A DNA stretch of 64,000 nucleotides from Nostoc sp. UHCC 0302 (GCF_038096175.1 NZ_CP151099.1:684501-748500), one strand, 5' to 3'. Positions 16,343-27,018 are shown, counted from the stretch's first letter. The notes: generated by a model from the letters alone, not told the origin. Program-made: numbers and translations.

Positions 16343-17875
16343 ATGCGAGAAATTACAAGCCGCTTCGCATCTGCGCGAACATTTAGAGAAGGGTCTGTGG
16401 GGTTGCTACTCCTTCTAGGACTTGGAGTATTTGGATTAATCTTTCTATGGCTTAATAGATACACTACTGGTCGTAGTTCATATAAAGCTATTGTAGAATT
16501 TGCCAACGCTGGCGGAATGCAAAGGGGAGCGCCAGTTCGTTATCGTGGCGTTAAAGTCGGCAGTATTTCCAAGGTTGAACCAGGGCCAAACGCCGTGGAA
16601 GTGCAAATTGAAATTGCCCAAGCTGACCTAATTATCCCCCGTAATGTGGTGGTGGAGGCTAATCAAAGCGGATTGATTAGCGAAAGCATTATCGACATCA
16701 CACCAAAAGGGACGATACCTCCAGGGGTTACTGTTGCTAAACCGCTAGAGAGAAATTGCGACTCTAATCTCATTGTTTGTAATGGGTCACGGTTAAAAGG
16801 TCAAATTGGCATCAGCGTTGATGACCTGATTCGCAGCTCAACTGACTTAGCCACCACATACACTAACCCAAAATTTTATAACAATGTCAACAGAGTTCTA
16901 GAAACCACTACAGGGGCGGCATCTAGTTTTACTGAGTTAAGTCAAGATATCCAAGGTTTGACCAAAAGCTTACGCCAACAACTAAACACGTTTTCAGCTA
17001 CTGCCAATACAGTACAACGATCAACAAATAAACTCAGTGCATCTTCGGCTCAAACTGTCGAACAATTTGGTGTCACAGCAAAAGAATTTAGTTTAACTGC
17101 AAATCAAGCAAGACGTTTATTGGGCAACATAGATAACCTGTTAACAACAAATCGTTCTTCGCTGGTGGGCGCTTTGAATAATATCACCGAAACTAGTAAT
17201 CAACTCCGCGTTACAGTCAACAGTCTATCTCCCACTGTCAATCGATTGAACCAAGGACAACTACTGCAAAACTTAGAAACCCTTTCGACAAATGCAGCGC
17301 AAGCATCAGCTAATTTACGCGATGCTTCTAAAACTTTAAATGATCCAAAAAACATTGTGCTACTGCAACAAACCTTGGACTCAGCACGGGTAACATTTGA
17401 AAACACCCAAAAACTCACATCGGATTTGGATGAGTTGACTGGTGACCCAGCTTTCCGACAAAATCTTCGACAACTCGTGAATGGTTTAAGTACTTTGGTG
17501 TCTTCTACGCAGGAAATGCAGCAGCAAACGCAAGTTGCTACTACTTTAGACTCGGTAAAAGTTGCTGTGAGCAAACCCAATACTATAATTACCAGACCAA
17601 CACCAAATCAACGAGCAATTATACAGCAGCAAGTGCAGGTTGCTACTACTTTAGATTCGGTAAAAGCTCCTGTGAACAAATCAAATGCTGTAATTCCTAC
17701 CGTAACTCCAACTCAACAGACGTTCACAACAAATCCAGCATCTACTACTTTTAATAGTGCTGGCACAAAAGAACAACCAATAGTCACTCCATCTACAGCT
17801 AACTCATCCCAAGAAGACCTCTTAAAGCAACTGCGGGAGTACGGAAAGCAACGGGAGCAGGATACGGGGAAATAA
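16343..17875 (+). CDS. MlaD/MCE-family lipid-binding protein
   Basis: A 510-residue periplasmic substrate-binding component with one N-terminal membrane anchor (VGLLLLLGLGVFGLIFLWL, residues about 20-40). One MCE domain lies at about 50-150 (FANAGGMQRGAPVRYRGVKV, then GLISESIIDITP). A long helical, Asn/Thr/Ser-rich segment (about 170-390) is predicted to form the coiled tube seen in long MCE proteins. The C-terminal 110 residues are Thr/Gln/Pro-rich and contain a duplicated block (VATTLDSVK) spaced 105 bp apart. It works with the MlaF-like ATPase just upstream. An ATG at 16343 leads into MREITSRFASARTFREGSV, a good start for the family. Confidence 0.9.
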   Translation: MREITSRFASARTFREGSVGLLLLLGLGVFGLIFLWLNRYTTGRSSYKAIVEFANAGGMQRGAPVRYRGVKVGSISKVEPGPNAVEVQIEIAQADLIIPRNVVVEANQSGLISESIIDITPKGTIPPGVTVAKPLERNCDSNLIVCNGSRLKGQIGISVDDLIRSSTDLATTYTNPKFYNNVNRVLETTTGAASSFTELSQDIQGLTKSLRQQLNTFSATANTVQRSTNKLSASSAQTVEQFGVTAKEFSLTANQARRLLGNIDNLLTTNRSSLVGALNNITETSNQLRVTVNSLSPTVNRLNQGQLLQNLETLSTNAAQASANLRDASKTLNDPKNIVLLQQTLDSARVTFENTQKLTSDLDELTGDPAFRQNLRQLVNGLSTLVSSTQEMQQQTQVATTLDSVKVAVSKPNTIITRPTPNQRAIIQQQVQVATTLDSVKAPVNKSNAVIPTVTPTQQTFTTNPASTTFNSAGTKEQPIVTPSTANSSQEDLLKQLREYGKQREQDTGK

Positions 17876-17896
17876 GAAGATTCGCTTAATATTAGG

Positions 17897-18390
17897 ATGA
17901 TGAGCATTTTACTCAAAACGCCCAGACTAAAGTTAAGTCCTTGTCAAATACAGGATCTTCCGTCTGTTCACGCATTGTGGACTAATCAGCGTGTTCGCTA
18001 TTTCCTCTTCGATACCGAGTAATCTCTTTAGAAGAAGCACGCTCGTTTATCGAGGATAGCTTGTCGAACTTTGAACAACACAGCTACGGACTCTGGTTAG
18101 TTTTTGCTGATGTTAGCTATCTTGCTGGCTTTGCTGGTTTCCTACCGTCAGAGTCAGCAGTTCCCAGTTTGATTTATGGGATTCATCCGGATGTTTGGGG
18201 GAACGGTTACGCAACAGAAGCAGCTGGCGCTGTATTGCGCTACGCTTTAGAACAGCTTGCATTTCCTAAAGTTATAGCAGATGTAGATGAACCAAACGCT
18301 GCATCCGTAAAAGTGCTTGAAAAAATAGATATGAAGCAAACGAGGCGTTCTGTAGTTAAGGGACGCCCACTTCTTTACTTTGAAAGTTAG
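17897..18390 (+). pseudogene. GNAT-family N-acetyltransferase, frameshifted
   Basis: The ATG at 17897 gives MMSILLKTPRLKLSPCQIQD and LWTNQRVRYFLFDTE, the start of a RimJ-like GNAT protein, then a stop at 18020. The next frame at once continues ISLEEARSFIEDSL, then YGLWLVFADVSYLAGFAGF and the acetyl-CoA-binding stretch HPDVWGNGYATEAAGAVLRY to the stop at 18390. A single-base deletion near 18020 explains it. The rest of the fold is complete (about 165 residues in total), so this is either a recent inactivation or a sequencing error. The 18061-18390 frame alone lacks the first strand and helix of the fold. Confidence 0.85.
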
Positions 18391-18571
18391 CCTGAACCAG
18401 TGCCGTAGTGAGTTAGCGTGGTCTTGGGGAGCCACTTGGAGTCTCCCCGGAGCAAGTGGCGTGGTTTGTTCTGTGAGCAACTGCTAGCCTAAAAGCATTC
18501 TATATAACTAGATACTCTAAGCTATGCATGAAGCGATCGCCACTGCTCTTGGCACACAATCTGTAATACCC

Positions 18572-19510
18572 CTACTTCACACTCAGAAACGCTATTTTAT
18601 TAGCATTAAATCCCTCAAACAGCAAAGTTAAAGCTCCAGTTTTGATATCTACCTTATAGAGATTATTAATTGCTACATATCTAGGAGCAGCAAGAGCAAT
18701 AAGTTCGCCCGTAGGAGAGCAGGCAAGACCTGCTAAGCCATTCTTCCAAACTTCATTTTGGAAATTTAATTGTACTAGCTTGGTTACTTTTTGAGCAGCC
18801 AAGTCTATCTGCACAAGGTTAGTGTAGCCTGTTGGATCGTTAGAGCTAGCGTAGATAGTCCCATCTGGGCATTGAGTCAGAGTAGAGAAATTATGAGTTT
18901 GTGGTAGTGGGAAGCCAGTGGAAATCAGATTGCCTTTAGAGCGACTAATCTTGACTATCCTGCTGGAGCCAAAAACACTACTTTTAGCAACTATAGCAAC
19001 GAGTGAGTCCTTGTCAAGAGCTTCCACGCTCCTAATTTTTTCATCCTGACCTAATCCTGTGATTGTCAGTGTGTTTGAATTGCTCTTGCCAATTGTTTTG
19101 AGCTTATTTTGTTTTTGCTTCTTTCTTCCCTTCTTATCTGTTCCAGTTTCTTTGCCGATGGAACTACTACTTAGGTTGAGTTCGCCATTAAATGAAGATA
19201 AACCAGTAAATTCCTCAAGATCATTATCTAGCTGGAGTATGGTCTTAATGAAATTTTTAGTTTCATCCAAGACTTGAAGATTGAGTACATTTTTAGAGCT
19301 GAGATCAAGTAGATTTAAAGACTTGAGATCGGGTATATTCACAGACTGGATTTTGATAGTACCAGTTTCGACATCAGCTAGTACACCAAACAGATTTTTA
19401 GTGGGAGACTTAGCCAAAGTCTTGTCTGCACCCAGGTATGCCAGCCCAGCTAATGTAGTGCCAGCGATCGCAACTTGACCAAAACGGCGACGTGTTAATA
19501 ATCGATTCAT
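18572..19510 (-). CDS. Tat-exported protein, beta-propeller-like, unknown function
   Basis: A 312-residue protein. The N-terminus MNRLLTRRRFGQVAIAGTTL carries a twin-arginine motif (RRRFGQ) and a hydrophobic core, so export through the Tat system in folded form is likely. The mature part has repeating strands that look like propeller blades (SVEALDKDSLVAIVAKSS, CPDGTIYASSNDP, CSPTGELIALAAPRYVAINN), the pattern of NHL/WD-like sensors. No catalytic motif was recognised. It has a Lys-rich insert near residue 130 (GTDKKGRKKQKQNKLK). It lies 159 bp downstream of the copper-radical-oxidase-like gene on the same strand and may be co-transcribed with it. Confidence 0.7.
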   Translation of the reverse strand: MNRLLTRRRFGQVAIAGTTLAGLAYLGADKTLAKSPTKNLFGVLADVETGTIKIQSVNIPDLKSLNLLDLSSKNVLNLQVLDETKNFIKTILQLDNDLEEFTGLSSFNGELNLSSSSIGKETGTDKKGRKKQKQNKLKTIGKSNSNTLTITGLGQDEKIRSVEALDKDSLVAIVAKSSVFGSSRIVKISRSKGNLISTGFPLPQTHNFSTLTQCPDGTIYASSNDPTGYTNLVQIDLAAQKVTKLVQLNFQNEVWKNGLAGLACSPTGELIALAAPRYVAINNLYKVDIKTGALTLLFEGFNANKIAFLSVK

Positions 19511-19669
19511 TTTTTACTCCGAGAATAGCTGAGTATTTTTGACAGGTAGGAGTAGAAGCAAGGTATCTGCAACACTAAATAGATTGAATGCTGTAAATAA
19601 AATTAAGCGCTCAGCAACTTCACAACCTCAATAACGCTTGACCTTGCCAACTACTAGGGTTTATCGGAA

Positions 19670-21643
19670 TTAATTTGCCCGAACCTCAATAAATGATATT
19701 TTGTCATTGAGGTCATCTCCCACATAAACGTATGTACCAGCCGTGAACTCCCGGCATATCCCAGTTCCATCAGCGTTGGTACAGACGCGGGCAATTAAGC
19801 CTACAGGTACGCGTAAAGAACTAATTTTATCGTTACCCACAATATTTAAGCCACCTTGATTAGCTCTGTATGTACCTATGGGGAAGCTTTGGGTATTTCC
19901 TGTTAAATTCCGGTCTGAGGCGGCAGTTACTTGCAGGCGATCGCTCGTTGAACGCACTTCGATAAAGGATATTTTGTCGTTGAGAGCCGTTCCTATATTT
20001 GGGTAGTTCCCAGCCCCATACTGAACGCAATCACCACCAGTTTCATTTTTACAAAAGCGTGCGACTAAGCCCGCAGGCACTTTAATCGAGCTAATAGTGT
20101 CGTTACCGATAATATTTAAGTCGCCTCGGTTAGCTCTAAAGATCCCGATGGGGAAACTTTGGGAAATTCCACCAAAATTTTGATTTAAGTAAACAGTTAC
20201 TTGTGGTTGAGGATTGGGAACACCAACTTGCAGCCATGTTGCTATTGATGGAATTCCTGCATTATCAGTAATAAACAACATATACCAAGACGGTGGTGCT
20301 AGATTGGGGTTAGTCGTTAGCTGCACAGTCAAGGAAGTGGCAGTCCGAGAATTAATCGGTACATCCACTAATCTCTGGTCTGTATCCAGACCATGAGTAG
20401 TTGCCATTGGTTTGATCAGACTGACCCATTTAATGTTTTCAGCTTGCGGTGTCTCAATTGTAAATGTGCCGCCATAGTTCAAAACTGTGGGCGCATTTTG
20501 AATCACTGGTCGGGTTTGTGATGTGTAAGCTGGACTGTAGATTTCCAAGCGCAGTTCATTATATCCGCCTGATTCATTCACCCGTAGTGGGTTACCCCCA
20601 CCTGTAGCCACTCGCCCATCGGGCAGCAGCAAAGCTACCGAATGATATAACCGAACTACTTCTGCCGTTTGTGCAACTGTCCAAGTGTTTGTGGCGGGAT
20701 TGTAAATTTCTGCTGTTCGTGCTGCTTGAGTTCCGTTTTCTTCTGCCCCAGAGCCATTACATACAAATACGGTGCGATCTGGCAGGATGACAGCATTGTG
20801 GTGCATCCGTGCAAAGTTGAGTGGTGGCGCAGCTGTATAAGTTGGTGTAGTAGCGTTTAAATCAACAATATTGACTCGCTTTGTGGCTATCTTGTTATAC
20901 CCACCGCCAAGGATGAGTACTTTCTGGTCTTGGGCTGGTGGTAGCAGCACGCTGGCAGATTGGTTGCTATAATTTATATCTTGCAACCCACTGACTGGCG
21001 TTTCTATAATGGTTTGGGTAATATCTGTTGGCAAGGTCAGGATGCGTGGACTAACTCCGTTGTTACCCCCAAAGCAAGCACCTGAATAGAACAACTTCCC
21101 ACTACTCAAAAGAAACAGGTGGGCATAGAGCGCAAGACGGCTAGTGGCTTTATATTTTGTCCAAGTGTCCTTGGACGGGTCATATATTTCTGGCACTACC
21201 GCCAGGTTACCATTGACATCCAATCCTGATACAGCAAAGATCCGACCGTCACCGAGTGTGATTAGAGTCGGGTACCAGCGACCGTAATTCATCCACTCTA
21301 CGTTATAGTTCCACTGCTCAGTGTTGGGGTCAAAAATCAGAGCATCTGGCAAACCGTGAAATGGGTCATACTGTAATGTTCCACCTGCAACAAACAGGCG
21401 ACCGTCTGATAGGAAGGAATGACCAGCACAGAATATGTCTACTGGCCTCCCTTCTGGATTAATGGGAGTCGTAGGTTGAACAAACGTATCATTTTCATAG
21501 TCCCACACTGCACTACCATTCGGGGTATTTTGATTCGTGGGATCGTTGCCTGAACCAGCAAGAAATAATATTTTTCCTGTACGCAACAAAGCAGCGTGTA
21601 GAGGTAATATTGGACTGTTTTGTGAAGCTAATTGCCAAGTCAT
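19670..21643 (-). CDS. Galactose/glyoxal-oxidase-like copper radical oxidase with beta/gamma-crystallin repeats
   Basis: A 657-residue protein. Residues 1-380 form kelch-type repeats of the galactose oxidase/glyoxal oxidase family, and residues about 380-475 match the C-terminal DUF1929 domain. All copper-radical active-site positions have a counterpart: Cys72 (FCAGHSF) and Tyr124 (GRWYPT) for the Cys-Tyr cofactor, Tyr333-His334 (RLYHSVALLLPDGR) and His417 (TTHGLDTDQR). Such enzymes oxidise alcohols or aldehydes to give hydrogen peroxide. Residues 480-657 hold two beta/gamma-crystallin-like units with calcium-site motifs NDTISS (514-519) and NDKISS (604-609). Two weaker NDKISF sites (555, 646) follow. 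No signal peptide is visible at the chosen start. The next gene downstream is a Tat-exported protein. Confidence 0.85.
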   Translation of the reverse strand: MTWQLASQNSPILPLHAALLRTGKILFLAGSGNDPTNQNTPNGSAVWDYENDTFVQPTTPINPEGRPVDIFCAGHSFLSDGRLFVAGGTLQYDPFHGLPDALIFDPNTEQWNYNVEWMNYGRWYPTLITLGDGRIFAVSGLDVNGNLAVVPEIYDPSKDTWTKYKATSRLALYAHLFLLSSGKLFYSGACFGGNNGVSPRILTLPTDITQTIIETPVSGLQDINYSNQSASVLLPPAQDQKVLILGGGYNKIATKRVNIVDLNATTPTYTAAPPLNFARMHHNAVILPDRTVFVCNGSGAEENGTQAARTAEIYNPATNTWTVAQTAEVVRLYHSVALLLPDGRVATGGGNPLRVNESGGYNELRLEIYSPAYTSQTRPVIQNAPTVLNYGGTFTIETPQAENIKWVSLIKPMATTHGLDTDQRLVDVPINSRTATSLTVQLTTNPNLAPPSWYMLFITDNAGIPSIATWLQVGVPNPQPQVTVYLNQNFGGISQSFPIGIFRANRGDLNIIGNDTISSIKVPAGLVARFCKNETGGDCVQYGAGNYPNIGTALNDKISFIEVRSTSDRLQVTAASDRNLTGNTQSFPIGTYRANQGGLNIVGNDKISSLRVPVGLIARVCTNADGTGICREFTAGTYVYVGDDLNDKISFIEVRAN

Positions 21644-24272
21644 TTGATTTGAGTTACTCCTTTAGGTACAAGAAATTAGTTGCTCATAGGCGAGAATTCG
21701 GCATTACAGAAAATACTGTGAAGTCTATTGGTTTCGGATTTCAATTCCAATAGTTCCACGGCAAACGAATCACTCACTTCAATCAACCTTTGAGGCAGAA
21801 GCGAGTCTGGGTCGCCCGATTAATAGGGCTAACTCCCAAATTAGGAAGGAGTTCCTGAGAAATAGTTCATAGTTAGAAAGCCCAAAAACTAGTAAGTAGC
21901 GTCATTCAGTGCGCTTTTTATGATTGCGATCGCTTGACTAAAAATCCGAAGCCCCTTCCAGCAACGATGTATACTTAACTACAACCCTACGATAAGCTAA
22001 GTACAGCATTTCATAAATTAGTGACCCATTGAGTTAGTTACTGCCAAGTCTTAGATCAGCTTAATAGTGTAACTAACTTGTGAAATTTTGTACTCAGTCT
22101 GGGTTTGACTGTACTAAATCAGGAATTAATTCTGCTTATAAATTTTTTAGTTTATTTACACTAACGGTAATAAACTACCATTAAAAAATATACTTATGTA
22201 AGTATTTTAACAAAAAGAATACAATAGTTGTTTGACTACTACGAGATTTTAAAATTCCCAAGATTACTATTATGTAACGCTTACACACAATTTTCAGCTT
22301 CAAATAGTTTATAAATTTTTGATAAAGTACTTGCGTTTTATACTCAGCTCGAATTTATCCATTTTTGTCTATTAACATAATATTTGCGGTCTTGTTACCT
22401 TTTGGGAATCAATAAATGGGCTATTTTCAGTCAAAAGGTAGAGGGCAAAAGGTAGGCAGAAGGGTTAAGCAAGAAAACTCCATAAATGTAATCACCACGC
22501 GAGAGCCAGGGGTGATTGTAAAGCTAGCGATCACAGCTGGCGACTGCTGCAAGAAAGTGAAGTCAAACAACAAATTATTCTATTGCTGTTATGGCGGGGA
22601 AGTGCTAAATTTTGCAGAAGCAGATCCAGGCGATCGCAGTATTAAGACAAGATAGGTGTTTTATTGCTGCTTCTCGTCTCCTTGAAGTAACTTTTGAAGA
22701 TATTAACAGCCGCATTGCTCTAAGGTTTAGAATTAAAACAAGAACGTTGGGTGAGCAATGACATCTTAATAGACTTTCTGTAGAACATCACTTCTTCCCT
22801 CAGCATCCAAAACTCAACGCAGATTTCGCTGGCATTGGCAATACTTCAATACATTGGTTAACGCTTCTTGCCCAATGCGAAGCAGATTCGTTTCGACCTC
22901 TTTCGGTAAAGCATAGGGTTCACCGATCGCTTTGCAGACTACCTAAACTGGTGTATGGGAAAACATTTGAGTAGCGAGTAATCGTCAAGAAACACGATTG
23001 ATTAACGGCGTTCAACAGCACGTTTATATGTACGCGTGTCATAACCTAATTATTGTAGATGGTCTGACCAAAGCGATTGAATAATTCTTTGGGCATCCTC
23101 ATCCTAGCTTTTCCCTCAGACAGGCGGGGGCTTTCGCTAGTAAAAAAGAACGGGTGTCGGTTTAATAAGCGATACCCGTAACAAGAATCGAATAAGCATA
23201 TGGAGATTTTATGATTATTCTGTTTAGCTTACAAGCTTAGTCTCAAATTAATCTTTGCAAAGAATATACACTTACTACTTACTGTATGACTTTGTTGAAT
23301 TAGAAGTTCAGTATAGGAAGACCACAACAAATCTTTCAAAGCACGTCACCAACACCACCGACAAGCGGATGCGGCTTGTGATTCAAGTTCCTATTTCTAG
23401 GTAGACCACAATAGGCGGATTGACTGCCGCAACGCGATCGCTCCTAAGCTTAAGAAAATCTGCACGAATGTTCATCTCAACCTACAAGAGGATTAGGTTT
23501 CTCGAAGAAAGACCATGAATATAACTTTCTGATTGATGGTTGCAATTAGACTTTCTTGAGTAAGTTGAAAAGCTAGGACTTAATTAAGTAAAGAAAGTCA
23601 TTGATGCTTACTGCTACTGGAGCAATCCCCTCGAAGTTCATAGCATAACTGCATCAAAGGAATCAGGCTCAATCTGAACTTAATAAATTTTTACTTTAAG
23701 ACAACAATACGATTTATGTATTATACAATCATCTGCTGACTATCTATGATGGCTAGTTATTCCCAAACCAGTAAAAGCGATTGCTTGACATCAAGCAATC
23801 GCCAAATGAAACACAAATTAGATTGTTTTAAATTTATCAGTATCGAGGTTTTAGCTGTAAGAAGTTTTGACTAAGAAATGGGATTTTTTGAATGTAAATA
23901 TGAAGGAGAAAACAAGTTATGAAAAAAAGTAAACATGGCTTATCTAAGAATAAATATTATTTGGACAAAACATAAAGCAATGGAAGCTAAAACACTTATG
24001 CTGCGGTCATATTGATTTTATGCAAAGCTGGAAGGATACTGGCATTTCAGAATTGACAATGGTATTCTTTTGTGTTGGATAGTAGATGCTAATTAGCGAA
24101 GAGTTCTTAGACGATAATAATAAACAAAATGTTCCTTGTAATTATGTAAAAAGCTAGAAATGTTAAATGTTAAGAAAAACCCAATAAAAAAAGCCCAAGA
24201 AAAAATATATTTTGGGCTAAAGATTAAAAATATATTAGTTTAATAGAGAGAAGACTTAATACACAGGTTGCT
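21644..24272. other. Gene-poor 2.6-kb stretch
   Basis: No intact gene is supported. Frames are broken by frequent stops and no RNA gene was recognised. A 9-bp hairpin, CGGGTGTCG with CGATACCCG, lies at about 23152-23180. A terminator-like hairpin AGCCCAA/TTGGGCT is at 24192-24218. An 18-codon frame at 23919-23975 has a good AAGGAG ribosome site but no known relative. Together with the remnants that follow, it reads as a decayed region. Confidence 0.5.
24192..24218. terminator. Terminator-like hairpin
   Basis: AGCCCAA (24192-24198) pairs with TTGGGCT (24212-24218) across an A/T-rich loop, preceded by a run of A (seven), i.e. a T run on the minus strand. No intact gene is served by it. Confidence 0.45.
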
Positions 24273-24430
24273 ATGCCTGTTAAAGTTTTTTTAAGTTTAG
24301 AACAAAAACAGCATCTACAAAAGTTTTTAAAATAAAGCGATGGCTTTGAAATGAGAAAGCGCGTTTTGATACTGTTATTGATGAATGATGGGAAAGCGCA
24401 AGAAGAAATAGCGTCAATATCCAGTGGGTA
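24273..24430 (+). pseudogene. IS630-like transposase N-terminal remnant
   Basis: The frame reads MPVKVFLSLEQKQHLQKFLK, then TAA in place of a Glu codon, then SDGFEMRKRVLILLLMNDGK and AQEEIAS before it is lost. This matches the start of IS630-family transposases and their helix-turn-helix domain in Nostoc. The DDE catalytic part is missing and no terminal inverted repeats were found, so it is an inactive fragment. Confidence 0.65.
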
Positions 24431-24477
24431 AAGACCACACTGGAAAAAATGGTCATGGAAAACCACTCGGTTTTTTT

Positions 24478-24513
24478 AAACTAAGTCGCTTTGGTAACAA
24501 AACGACTTAGTTT
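24478..24513. repeat. 11-bp inverted repeat
   Basis: AAACTAAGTCG (24478-24488) pairs perfectly with CGACTTAGTTT (24503-24513) across a 14-nt loop. It lies between the transposase remnant and the ATPase remnant and may be a trace of an insertion end or a terminator. Confidence 0.5.
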
Positions 24514-24527
24514 AGCTTTGTTAGCTT

Positions 24528-24755
24528 ACCCACTGAACCGGAGCGCGTAGAAATTCTAAGGATTCATTTGGAGCGATTCGCTATCACTGTAGAGTCAGAA
24601 TACCTCGAAGCGACGCAGCAAACACCGTGAAATTCTCCGGCGCAGAATTGAAAAGCCTCACCGCTGAAGTTGTACTACTGGCGTTTGACGAAGGAAGTCC
24701 AGTGCAAGCGGCGAAAAATCAGTCATTACGTACTACCAAGTTCAGAAACAACTGA
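24528..24755 (+). pseudogene. AAA-family ATPase C-terminal remnant, frameshifted
   Basis: Reads TEPERVEILRIHLERFAI and then, after a one-base shift near 24630, VKFSGAELKSLTAEVVLLAF and DEGSPVQAAKNQSL to a stop near 24752. The FSGAEL...A block is the sensor-2 helical lid of AAA ATPases. Walker A and B are absent. This is a decayed fragment. Confidence 0.7.
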
Positions 24756-24912
24756 TGCTAATCGCGGTTGCTCCCTATTTACGGGGGCGATGACTTTTCG
24801 AAGCGATCGCAATTTGGGGTATCCATTTGGAGCCTGAAAGCCTTGCTGTGAGATTTTTAGCTTAAAAATTAACTGCGTTTCAACTTAATCACAAAATTAA
24901 TGCAGCAATTTG

Positions 24913-27018
24913 CTATTTGATAAACAGCATCTCCTGGTACTTGGGTAATGGCCACAGATCATGGGCGACTTCACCTTCGATGTCATCCGCATATTTGCGA
25001 ACTTGATCCATCATCGGGCGGAGCGTTTTGGCGCAGTACTGCATATGTTCTTCTATCGTCGTGAAATTATGCTCATTCAGGGCATTGCCTAAATTTTTGA
25101 CTGTATCCATCATCTGGTTTGTCAAAGAAGCGACCCTTTCTGCATTTTCCTGCTCTAACTCAATCCCGATTTGTTTCAGGTTCATGATAGTTGCAGAAAC
25201 CTCTGACAAATGACGGGATGCCGCAGGAGAAATCATCGTTTTTGCCATACTGATCACGAGATCAGCTTCCATCTTAATCACCTCAATATACTGCTCTGCA
25301 TACGCATGAAAGCGGCTTTTAAGTTCTGAGGCAGTTAGTACTCCCGTTGTTTCAAACAGCTCCTGAATATCCTGCTCTTTCAAGATTGGCAAGGCATCAG
25401 CGGTGGTGGTCAGATTCAACAGCCCTCGTTCCTTAACCGCTATTGTCTGCCATTCCTCAGAATAACCATCGCCGCCAAAAATAACGTTGCCATGAAGATC
25501 CATGATTTGTCTTAGAACGGCATATACAGCAGTATCCAGCTCTATGCCTTTTGCCAAATCAGCTTCTAACTTGTCTGCCACCCATGTGAGTGAATCGGTC
25601 AAAATCGTGTTCAGGGCTACTAGCGGGCCAGAGACTGATTGGTTAGACCCGACTGCCCGGAATTCAAAGCGGTTGCCCGTAAAGGCAAAGGGCGAAGTGC
25701 GGTTGCGATCGCCTGGATCTTTGGGAAACTCTGGCAAGGTGGGTACATCCCAACTCATCACGCCAGCGGGAGCTGAACTTGTGACCTCTCCCTGCTTAAT
25801 TTGGTTAAACACATCTTCTAGCTGTTTGCCCAGATAGACTGAAATGATGGCGGGAGGTGCTTCATTAGCACCGAGTCTATGGTCGTTACCCGCAGTTGCG
25901 ACTACAGCTCGCAGCAATCGTCCATATTTGTGAACTCCTCGAATTACAGCTCCGCAAAACAGTAAAAACTGTAAATTTTGATGAGGATTATCACCTGGAT
26001 CAAGCAGGTTGCCTTGGGTAGCATTGCTCACTGACCAGTTCACGTGCTTTCCAGACCCGTTAATGCCTGAAAAAGGCTTTTCGTGCAGCAGACACATGAA
26101 GCCATGTTTCTTGGCAGTACTCTTGAGAATGGTCATTATCATCTGCTGGTGGTCGCTAGCTACGTTTGCCTCTTCATGAAAAGGGGCAATCTCAAACTGA
26201 CCGGGGGCAACTTCGTTATGTCGGGTTTTTAGCAAAATCCCCAGCCGATACATACGTTCTTCTATATCTTGCGTGAGGATTTGGACGCGCTCTGGAATTG
26301 CTCCAAAATAGTGATCATCAAATTGTTGCCCTTTGGCAGCAGGCCGTCCAAACAAAGTTCTGCCCGTCTGCAAGATATCCGGACGCATTTGGGCAAGATG
26401 CTCATCCACTAAGAAGTATTCTTGCTCTGCGCCACAGCTAGAGTTAACGGTCGCTACTTCCGAATGCCCCAACAGTTTGAGCAGGCGGGTTGCTGCTTTG
26501 CTCATCGCCGCATTGGAGCGAAGCAATGGCATTTTCTTGTCTAGGGCTTCCCCTGTCCAAGAAATGAACACTGTGGGAATGTACAAAGTAACCCCATTAT
26601 CCGTTTCCAGTACATAAGCAGGGCTGGTAACATCCCATGCAGTGTAGCCACGTGCTTCAAATGTAGAGCGAATACCACCATTGGCAAAGGATGAAGCATC
26701 TGGCTCCCCTTGCACCAGCGCTTTGCCAGTAAATTCAGTGATCGCTGAGCCGTCACTTTCCACTGAGAGAAACCCATCATGCTTCTCGGCAGTGATGTTA
26801 GTCAACGGATAAAAAATGTGAGCATAAAACGATGCGCCCTTAGAAATAGCCCAGTCTTTCATGGCTGTGGCAATGATTGGTGCTAAAGACACATCTAGCT
26901 TTGTACGCTGCTTAATGGTGTTCTCGAGCGACTTAAACACATATTTGGGCAGAAGGTTCCGCATCTTACGAAAAGTAAGTACGTCAGTTTCCCATAGTTC
27001 TTGTGGGGGGCGCCTCAT
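24913..27018 (-). CDS. glnN: Glutamine synthetase type III
   Basis: Joins ammonium to glutamate with ATP to give glutamine. The 701-residue size and sequence mark the large dodecameric GSIII class, not GlnA. Near residue 90 the chain shows the GSIII-specific segment [20 protein letters not shown]. The ATP/metal region includes [14 protein letters not shown], the conserved [13 protein letters not shown] near 390 and [20 protein letters not shown] near 450. Only a few residues seem missing at the N-terminus compared with relatives. The ATG at 27018 has a good AAGGAAAGG site 7 nt upstream, and no ATG lies further up before a stop. A GTA-N8-TAC NtcA box upstream fits induction by nitrogen shortage. 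Confidence 0.95.
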   Translation of the reverse strand: MRRPPQELWETDVLTFRKMRNLLPKYVFKSLENTIKQRTKLDVSLAPIIATAMKDWAISKGASFYAHIFYPLTNITAEKHDGFLSVESDGSAITEFTGKALVQGEPDASSFANGGIRSTFEARGYTAWDVTSPAYVLETDNGVTLYIPTVFISWTGEALDKKMPLLRSNAAMSKAATRLLKLLGHSEVATVNSSCGAEQEYFLVDEHLAQMRPDILQTGRTLFGRPAAKGQQFDDHYFGAIPERVQILTQDIEERMYRLGILLKTRHNEVAPGQFEIAPFHEEANVASDHQQMIMTILKSTAKKHGFMCLLHEKPFSGINGSGKHVNWSVSNATQGNLLDPGDNPHQNLQFLLFCGAVIRGVHKYGRLLRAVVATAGNDHRLGANEAPPAIISVYLGKQLEDVFNQIKQGEVTSSAPAGVMSWDVPTLPEFPKDPGDRNRTSPFAFTGNRFEFRAVGSNQSVSGPLVALNTILTDSLTWVADKLEADLAKGIELDTAVYAVLRQIMDLHGNVIFGGDGYSEEWQTIAVKERGLLNLTTTADALPILKEQDIQELFETTGVLTASELKSRFHAYAEQYIEVIKMEADLVISMAKTMISPAASRHLSEVSATIMNLKQIGIELEQENAERVASLTNQMMDTVKNLGNALNEHNFTTIEEHMQYCAKTLRPMMDQVRKYADDIEGEVAHDLWPLPKYQEMLFIK

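Noticed and set aside
21780-21870. Possible riboswitch-like fold upstream of the copper oxidase
   Set aside because: Some complementary pieces exist, but no known riboswitch core could be matched.
22416-22655. 79-codon frame on the plus strand
   Set aside because: Begins in heptamer-like repeat sequence (AAAAGGTAGAGGGC) and shows no known features; likely chance.
24273-24430. Intact insertion sequence
   Set aside because: The frame is interrupted, the catalytic domain is missing and no terminal repeats were found.
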